Shown here: positions 59,321 to 64,000 of the stretch, one piece after another
Layout: each line of letters starts with the position of its first letter
How positions within the stretch are numbered: position 1 is the stretch's first letter
DNA from: Faucicola sp048551375
GTDB taxonomy: Bacteria > Pseudomonadota > Gammaproteobacteria > Pseudomonadales > Moraxellaceae
Reading direction: 5' to 3'
NCBI RefSeq assembly: GCF_048551375.1
Contig: NZ_JBLYZJ010000004.1
Span: 124,001 to 188,000, forward strand
Length of the DNA: 64,000 nucleotides
Program-made: the position numbers and the translations under genes
The notes under the pieces: model-generated
The model's input: only the letters and a program-made list of their open reading frames with translations
What the model was told of the DNA's origin: nothing
The model's database searches: none

Positions 59321-60121
59321 TTACTTCATCGCCCAACCGTGACTTGCGATAAATGATTGACCTGTCAACGCATTGGTTGGGAAGGCTGCCAAGAATAAGG
59401 CAAGCTGTGCAATATCATCAACGGTGGTAAATTCTTTATCCACTGTACCGCCCAACATCACATTTTCAATCACTTCTTTTTCGCTAATGCCTTTTTCTTT
59501 GGCTTGCTCTGGGATTTGTTTTTCAACCAATGGCGTTCTGACAAAACCAGGACAAATTACATGTGAACGTACATTTTTTGGACCGCCTTCTTTGGCAAGG
59601 GTACGGCATAAACCTAACAGACCGTGCTTCGCTGTGACGTAAGCAGATTTAAGCGGTGAGGCTTCATGTGAATGCACTGACCCCATATAAATCACCGTGC
59701 CACCACGATTGTCTTTATACATATGTGGTAAGGCGGCTTTGGTGGTCAAAAATGCCCCATCAAGGTGGATGGCAAGCATTTTTTTCCAGTCGCTAAATTC
59801 AAATTTATCAATCGGATTGATGATTTGAATACCTGCATTGGCAACGACAATGTCAATCGAACCGTATTCTTTCACCAGTTTTTCGACACCTGCATTGACC
59901 ACTTTTTCATCAGTCACATCCATTGCCAACGCAACGGCTTTGCCACCTGTGGCGATGATTTCGTCTGCGGTTTTTTGGGCGGCTTCGAGGTTGATATCGG
60001 CAATACCGACCACAGCCCCTGCTTTGGCGTAAGTTTCTGCGATGTCTTTACCGATGCCACTGGCAGAGCCTGTGACTAGGGCGACTTTACCAGTCAATGT
60101 TGTAGCGAGTTGTGTTGCCAT
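59321..60121 (-). CDS. bdhA: 3-hydroxybutyrate dehydrogenase
   Basis: An NAD-dependent SDR of 266 residues that interconverts 3-hydroxybutyrate and acetoacetate. Features are the Rossmann motif VTGSASGIGKDIAETY, VVANAGIQ, the catalytic S-Y-K set with YVTAKHGLL, and PGFVRTPLVEKQIPEQA, the substrate-cap segment typical of BDH. The start at 60121 is chosen because AAAAAAGGACAC lies upstream; an open frame to 60163 overlaps adc and is rejected. Second gene of adc-bdhA on the minus strand. Other SDR activities remain possible, but context supports BDH. Confidence 0.9.
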   Translation of the reverse strand: MATQLATTLTGKVALVTGSASGIGKDIAETYAKAGAVVGIADINLEAAQKTADEIIATGGKAVALAMDVTDEKVVNAGVEKLVKEYGSIDIVVANAGIQIINPIDKFEFSDWKKMLAIHLDGAFLTTKAALPHMYKDNRGGTVIYMGSVHSHEASPLKSAYVTAKHGLLGLCRTLAKEGGPKNVRSHVICPGFVRTPLVEKQIPEQAKEKGISEKEVIENVMLGGTVDKEFTTVDDIAQLALFLAAFPTNALTGQSFIASHGWAMK

Positions 60122-60152
60122 TGTTGTGTCCTTTTTTATGGGTTGTTGGAAA

Positions 60153-60938
60153 TTATTTATCAAAATTACTTCTATTTTGTTTGCTGTTACTATCTAAATA
60201 ATCATGAGCCACTTCCCCCAATGCCAAGGTCAAATCGGCAATGATATGTGAAGTTTTGACGATTTCAAGCACAGGTAATTGTGACACAGGTGCCATCACA
60301 TGGTCAAACAATTGTAGCGTAGCAGGGCCTGTATAGGCTTCTTTGACGGTGACATCAGTCAAAAAGTAACGTACCAATTCACAAATACGTGGCGAGCCGT
60401 CAACGTGAGGGATGATTTTTAGCAAATAATTGGGCGTATCTTGCATACTAGCCAAGACTTTTTGTTTATCGAGGTTATCATATTTATACGCCATTGTGCC
60501 TGTCGCCACTCGCACGCTACCATAATCAAGTGTTCCCAAAAGTGTATCAGTATTATCGACTTTTAGTACAGGACTTGCCATTTTTTTGGGGAAGCCCCAT
60601 AGTTCACGCCCGCCTGCGGTAGGGCCAAAATCATCCAAAAACATACAATGTGTATAGTTAGCATGGCGACCTTGTTCGTCAATCACTTCGATGACTTGCC
60701 CAGACTCGGTATAGTTGCCAAACCCTGTGCTGTTGGGCATACGGATAAATTCGTAGCTTACCAGTGCATCATCGGTGATTTGGAGTGGTTCTGGGACAAT
60801 GGCTCGGAGTTTTGCTGGGTCGGTGCGGTAGGTGATGATAAAGTATTCACGGTCATAAAAGTGGTAAGGACCGTTGGAGCAGGGTGGGGCGGTAAAGGGC
60901 ATAAAAGTGGCGTTATTGACTATATCGCTGGCGTTCAT
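60153..60938 (-). CDS. adc: Acetoacetate decarboxylase
   Basis: Decarboxylates acetoacetate to acetone and CO2. The Schiff-base lysine pair is in GRELWGFPKKMASPV, matching the FPKK site of clostridial Adc. YEFIRMPNSTGFGNYTE near residue 70 and HCMFLDDFGPTAGG are typical. Length 261 is slightly over the family norm (about 245). First gene of adc-bdhA. Together with scoAB at 3.4-4.8 kb it forms a ketone-body set, though the two units are 55 kb apart. Enzymes of this fold with other substrates exist, so acetoacetate is the likely rather than proven substrate. Confidence 0.9.
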   Translation of the reverse strand: MNASDIVNNATFMPFTAPPCSNGPYHFYDREYFIITYRTDPAKLRAIVPEPLQITDDALVSYEFIRMPNSTGFGNYTESGQVIEVIDEQGRHANYTHCMFLDDFGPTAGGRELWGFPKKMASPVLKVDNTDTLLGTLDYGSVRVATGTMAYKYDNLDKQKVLASMQDTPNYLLKIIPHVDGSPRICELVRYFLTDVTVKEAYTGPATLQLFDHVMAPVSQLPVLEIVKTSHIIADLTLALGEVAHDYLDSNSKQNRSNFDK

Positions 60939-61061
60939 AAGGCTTCCTATAAGTCCTATAAGATGGACTATTATTTTTATAAAAAATTAAACCTGTTTAT
61001 CATACACCGAAGTCATTTATATAAAACTTAGAAAAGTTTAGAAAATTGTTATTTGTTGTTA

Positions 61062-61793
61062 TCAATTTTGCTTCAATAATACCATACCACACAACACACT
61101 CACCGCATTTTCGGTGCGTAAAATCCGCTGACCAATATGAGCCGATTGCACGCCCATTTTTTCAAATAACGCCACTTCATAATCAATCCACCCCCCTTCC
61201 GCCCCAATCACTAACACTGTTTCTTGCTCGCTTTGATAGACTTGGGAAAAATGCGAATTGGCATACGGATGGGCGATAATCGCCTGTTTACCATCAATCA
61301 TCGCAGGCAACTCATCTTCCACAAACGGCTTGAGGCGTTTTTTACATTCAACGAGCATCGGCACGGTATCACAGCCTTGCTGTAGTCCCTCATGGATATA
61401 CTCATCAATTTTGGCTAATAATGGCGATTGCCAATAGCTTTTTTCGGTGCGATAGCTATTTACCAAAATCAATTTCTGCACACCCATTGCCGTCATATCC
61501 ATGATTAAGCGTCTTAACACTTTGGGGCGAGGCAGTGCCAAAATCACCGTCAATGGCAATTTGGCAGGGAATGGCGTAGGGCAGTGGATTTGGCAAAGGG
61601 TGACACTGGTTTGGTTTAAATCTTGCACAATGGCTGTACCAAGATTGCCGTTGGTGATACCAACTTTGATGCTATCACCGATTTGGAGTTTGAGCGTTTC
61701 GTGTAGGTGTTTGATTAAAGTGGGGTCGGTGAGGGTGATAGTCGTTGGGGTAGTGGAAGTTTGAGGATTTGGGGGAAGTAGTAGGATATTCAT
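61062..61793 (-). CDS. rsmE: 16S rRNA (uracil1498-N3)-methyltransferase RsmE
   Basis: A SPOUT-fold, SAM-dependent enzyme that methylates U1498 of 16S rRNA. It has 243 residues from the ATG at 61793; a GTG three codons earlier is also possible. The N-terminal PUA-like domain (about 1-75) is followed by the knotted catalytic domain: ALPRPKVLRRLIMDMTAMGV, LILVNSYRTEKSYWQSP, and the SAM loop VIGAEGGWIDYEVALFEK with RILRTENAVSVL at the end. All landmarks are complete. It lies downstream of tRNA-Ser, separated by a terminator. Confidence 0.95.
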   Translation of the reverse strand: MNILLLPPNPQTSTTPTTITLTDPTLIKHLHETLKLQIGDSIKVGITNGNLGTAIVQDLNQTSVTLCQIHCPTPFPAKLPLTVILALPRPKVLRRLIMDMTAMGVQKLILVNSYRTEKSYWQSPLLAKIDEYIHEGLQQGCDTVPMLVECKKRLKPFVEDELPAMIDGKQAIIAHPYANSHFSQVYQSEQETVLVIGAEGGWIDYEVALFEKMGVQSAHIGQRILRTENAVSVLCGMVLLKQN

Positions 61794-61828
61794 GTTTGAC
61801 ACAATGGATTCAAGGAAAAATTGACCAT

Positions 61829-61865
61829 AAAAAAAGGCTTAAACACGCTGGTTTAAGCCTTTTTG
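61829..61865 (-). terminator. Terminator of tRNA-Ser
   Basis: GGCTTAAAC (61836-61844) pairs with GTTTAAGCC (61851-61859), flanked by A7 and T6. Just downstream of the tRNA on the minus strand, it should end that transcript before rsmE. Confidence 0.8.
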
Positions 61866-61870
61866 ATATT

Positions 61871-61960
61871 TGGCGGAAGCGGAGAGATTCGAACTCTCGA
61901 AGGGCTTGCACCCTTGCCGGTTTTCAAGACCGGTGCATTCAACCGCTCTGCCACGCTTCC
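61871..61960 (-). tRNA. tRNA-Ser (anticodon UGA)
   Basis: Reads GGAAGCGTGGCAGAGCGGTT on the minus strand and ends CGCTTCCGCCA. The acceptor stem GGAAGCG/CGCTTCC pairs fully. The anticodon stem CCGGT/ACCGG encloses the loop CTTGAAA, so the anticodon is TGA. A long variable arm (AAGGGTGCAAGCCCTT), a TTCGAAT loop and an encoded CCA complete a class II serine tRNA of 90 nt. Confidence 0.97.
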
Positions 61961-62259
61961 AAATTGTGGTGGCTATTATATACAGTTTTAAATGCAATGC
62001 AAGTGTTTTTTATCTTTTTAAGCTATTTTTTTTGTGTATGCGTATTGTAAATATATTTTTATTTTATATAGTTATGTAAATCAATGATTTACATTTTAGA
62101 ATACAAAATTTTTCTTGCCATTTTACATTTGGTAACGATACAATAGCCCATTTAAACAATTCCGTAATTTTAGTAATGGATTAATTCTTTCGATTATCTG
62201 TGGTTTGTTTACTGTGTTGATAATGATTTGCCTTTTATTCTGCCGAAAGGAGTACTTTT

Positions 62260-63609
62260 GTGATACCAATTGATACCTCTGTGCTCATTGAGCCAACCAA
62301 AAAACAAAAATGGTATAAAATCTTATATGTGCAAGTGTTGATTGCCATTATTTTGGGTATTTTGTTGGGTGCATTCGCCCCTGGTATTGGCGAGGCAATG
62401 AAGCCACTCGGCGATGCCTTTATTAAATTGGTCAAAATGATTATTGCTCCTGTGATTTTCTTGACGGTGGTCACAGGTATTGCAGGCATGAGCAACATGA
62501 AGCAAGTGGGGCGTGTCGCTGGTAAGGCAATGGCGTACTTTTTGACCTTTTCTACCTTGGCATTGGTGATAGGTTTAGTGGTTGCTAATGTGTTGCAACC
62601 AGGGGCTGGGCTAAATATCGACCCTGCAAGTTTAGCCAGTGGCAAGAATGCCACCAAAGTCGCTGAATATGTGGCAAAAGCCCATGACAGCACCATTACT
62701 GGCTTTCTGATGAATATTATCCCAGAAACCATGATTAGTCCGTTGACTGAGGGTAATATTCTACAAGTGCTATTTGTATCAGTATTATTTGGTATTTCAT
62801 TGGCGTTGGTCGGTGAACGTGCCAGACCTGTGGTGATTTTTTTCCAAGATTTGGCAATTCCTGTATTTAAAGCCGTTGAAATCTTGATGAAAGCCGCTCC
62901 GATTGGTGCATTTGGTGCAATGGCATTTACCATTGGTAAATACGGCTTGCATTCGATTGGTAATTTGATGTTCTTGATGGTGGCATTTTATATCACCTCA
63001 TTGCTATTTGTATTGGTGGTATTAGGTGCAGTGGCTCGTTACAATGGTTTTTCCATTATTAAAATGATTAAATATATCAAAGATGAATTGTTGTTGGTAT
63101 TGGGTACAAGTTCATCGGAAGCGGCATTGCCATCATTAATGCACAAAATGGAACAAGCAGGCTGTGAAAAATCAGTGGTTGGCTTGGTCATTCCAACAGG
63201 CTATTCATTTAACCTTGATGGCACGAATATTTATATGACTATGGCTGCGTTGTTTATCGCCCAAGCCTGTAATATTGATTTGACGTTAGGTCAACAAGTG
63301 ACATTATTGCTAGTAGCGATGTTAAGCTCAAAAGGGGCGGCAGGGATTACAGGGGCTGGTTTTATCACCTTGGCGGCGACATTGGCAGTTGTGCCAAGTG
63401 TGCCAATCGAAGGTATGGCATTGATTTTGGGTATTGACCGCTTTATGTCAGAGTGTCGTGCTTTGACCAATTTAACAGGCAATGCGTGTGCCACGATTGT
63501 GGTATCTCGTTGGGAAAATGCTTTGGATAAAGACCGCTTAACCGCCGCTTTAGATGGTCATCCATTGCCTCCACTTCATGGGGCTACCAATGTGCCACCT
63601 GCACATTAA
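62260..63609 (+). CDS. dctA: C4-dicarboxylate:cation symporter DctA
   Basis: An inner-membrane transporter of the DAACS family that takes up succinate, fumarate and malate with protons or sodium. The 449 residues begin at a GTG preceded by GAAAGGAGTACTTTT. Characteristic parts are FIKLVKMIIAPVIFLTVVTG, the hairpin serines LVLGTSSSEAALP, GYSFNLDGTNIYMT and the final FMSECRALTNLTGNACATIV, with the substrate-binding Asp/Arg region. GltP-type glutamate transporters are close relatives, but DctA fits better. Monocistronic, followed by a terminator. Confidence 0.93.
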   Translation: MIPIDTSVLIEPTKKQKWYKILYVQVLIAIILGILLGAFAPGIGEAMKPLGDAFIKLVKMIIAPVIFLTVVTGIAGMSNMKQVGRVAGKAMAYFLTFSTLALVIGLVVANVLQPGAGLNIDPASLASGKNATKVAEYVAKAHDSTITGFLMNIIPETMISPLTEGNILQVLFVSVLFGISLALVGERARPVVIFFQDLAIPVFKAVEILMKAAPIGAFGAMAFTIGKYGLHSIGNLMFLMVAFYITSLLFVLVVLGAVARYNGFSIIKMIKYIKDELLLVLGTSSSEAALPSLMHKMEQAGCEKSVVGLVIPTGYSFNLDGTNIYMTMAALFIAQACNIDLTLGQQVTLLLVAMLSSKGAAGITGAGFITLAATLAVVPSVPIEGMALILGIDRFMSECRALTNLTGNACATIVVSRWENALDKDRLTAALDGHPLPPLHGATNVPPAH

Positions 63610-63630
63610 TCCATAATCGTATAAACTAAA

Positions 63631-63662
63631 AAGCCCCAAATTTAGCGTTTTGGGGTTTTTTT
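63631..63662 (+). terminator. Terminator of dctA
   Basis: AGCCCCAAA and TTTGGGGT form a short stem with TTTTTTT following. Confidence 0.8.
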
Positions 63663-63676
63663 GTGAGGATTGTTTT

Positions 63677-63774
63677 ATCGTGGTTTAAATTAAGAATAAT
63701 GCTTTGAAATTTTAGGCGTATGCAATATGCCCCTACAAAATCCGTCTTATGGCTATCCGATTTAAATGGCTATA
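63677..63774. mobile_element. Correia-like MITE
   Basis: Ends TCGTGGTTTAAATTAAGAAT and CGATTTAAATGGCTATA are imperfect inverted repeats. The core is GGCGTATGCAATATGCCCCT with TCCGTCTTAT after it. Reverse orientation relative to 12846. Confidence 0.65.
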
Positions 63775-63781
63775 ATAAGGC

Positions 63782-64000
63782 TTAATTCTGCTCATTGTCC
63801 ATATCATCATGGTGCAGTGCCATATTAATGATGTCATCACTCACACCTTGGCGTTTTAACTTTGCCAAAAATCGACTATCATTTGCCAAAGAATAACCCA
63901 CATCTTCTCGATCCAACCCTTGACGAATGTATAAACGAATCAAGCCTTGAATCCGAGGAAAACCATGCTTTTGGGCGACTTCACCCAATAAATCGTGCAT
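63782..64000 (-). CDS. Partial gene at the window edge
   Basis: The last 72 codons of a minus-strand gene; the true start may lie beyond the window, since the ATG at 63998-64000 is at the very edge. Residues are helical and charged (FPRIQGLIRLYIRQGLDRED, FLAKLKRQGVSDDIINMALH) with an acidic tail DDMDNEQN. I cannot name the family. No signal or membrane segment in the visible part. Confidence 0.55.
   Translation of the reverse strand: MHDLLGEVAQKHGFPRIQGLIRLYIRQGLDREDVGYSLANDSRFLAKLKRQGVSDDIINMALHHDDMDNEQN

Noticed and set aside
62235..62933. Minus-strand 232-codon open frame opposite dctA
   Set aside because: It is fully antisense to a clear DctA gene and has no domain or ribosome site.
1..64000. 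CRISPR array, prophage or integron
   Set aside because: No regularly spaced direct repeats, cas genes, integrase, phage structural operon or attC-like arrays were seen; the repeats present are dispersed palindromes.
63782..64000. RecX C-terminus
   Set aside because: Helical and charged like RecX, but none of the RecX repeat signatures are visible, so the gene is left unnamed.

Overview
The window is an AT-rich, gene-dense stretch of a gammaproteobacterial chromosome. Many gene neighbourhoods match Pseudomonas, Acinetobacter and Moraxella (pyrC-rnt, ibaG-murA-hisG, coaD-yfhL, metG/apbC divergent, rnhA/dnaQ-fimL-nudC). Together with very frequent short palindromic repeats in the gaps, they point to Moraxellaceae, most likely a Moraxella (M. 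osloensis-like) species. That placement rests on recognised gene content and was not tested by any search.

Layout. 0.1-6 kb: pyrC, rnt, a tail-anchored Sel1-type protein, the 3-oxoacid CoA-transferase pair scoAB and fxsA. 6-12.7 kb: ruvC, a lipoprotein next to a decayed lipase-like gene, purU, a YjbR-family gene, an AmpG-like permease, chaA and a BON-LysM protein. 12.75-14.07 kb: a gene-poor island with repeats and a strong promoter driving a tiny ORF. 14-23.3 kb: RNA ligase rtcB with a small basic partner, rsfS, rsmI, yraN, ibaG, murA, a PIN-domain toxin-antitoxin pair wedged before hisG, a cyclotransferase-fold gene and fhs. 23.8-26.9 kb: a three-gene cassette of a polynucleotide kinase-RNA ligase fusion, an unknown Cys-motif protein and a calcineurin-like phosphoesterase. 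This is the best candidate for an undescribed system.

27-41 kb: alpha/beta hydrolase, CPBP protease, a phage-type coiled-coil protein, dusA with an MHS-family transporter, a lipoprotein phospholipase D, metZ, ybaB-recR, a LysR regulator divergent from an NmrA/QorB-type reductase, RNase D, coaD and yfhL. 41.2-48.6 kb: a broken YhcG-type nuclease, RNase P RNA, metG, apbC, a Tat-exported LD-carboxypeptidase and two small envelope proteins. 48.7-57.8 kb: an RNase H1-DnaQ fusion, FimL, NudC, a GNAT enzyme, an orphan soluble RnfB, endonuclease III, a DUF2804 protein and pyrophosphatase. 57.9-64 kb: kdtA, the ketone-body genes bdhA and adc, rsmE, tRNA-Ser(UGA), dctA and a partial gene at the right edge.

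How genes connect. scoAB, bdhA and adc together give acetoacetate/3-hydroxybutyrate interconversion and entry to central metabolism. purU and fhs form a formate/10-formyl-THF pair. RtcB and the kinase-ligase represent two mechanistically different RNA-joining routes in one 12-kb stretch. The intergenic DNA carries at least eight repeat families. One is an approximately 95-bp element with TATAGT-type inverted ends that resembles neisserial Correia elements; others are a 204-bp long-hairpin element and a 126-bp element with TAGGACTTACGCA ends. Several apparent N-terminal extensions (rtcB, recR, apbC) come from reading into repeats, so internal starts were chosen.
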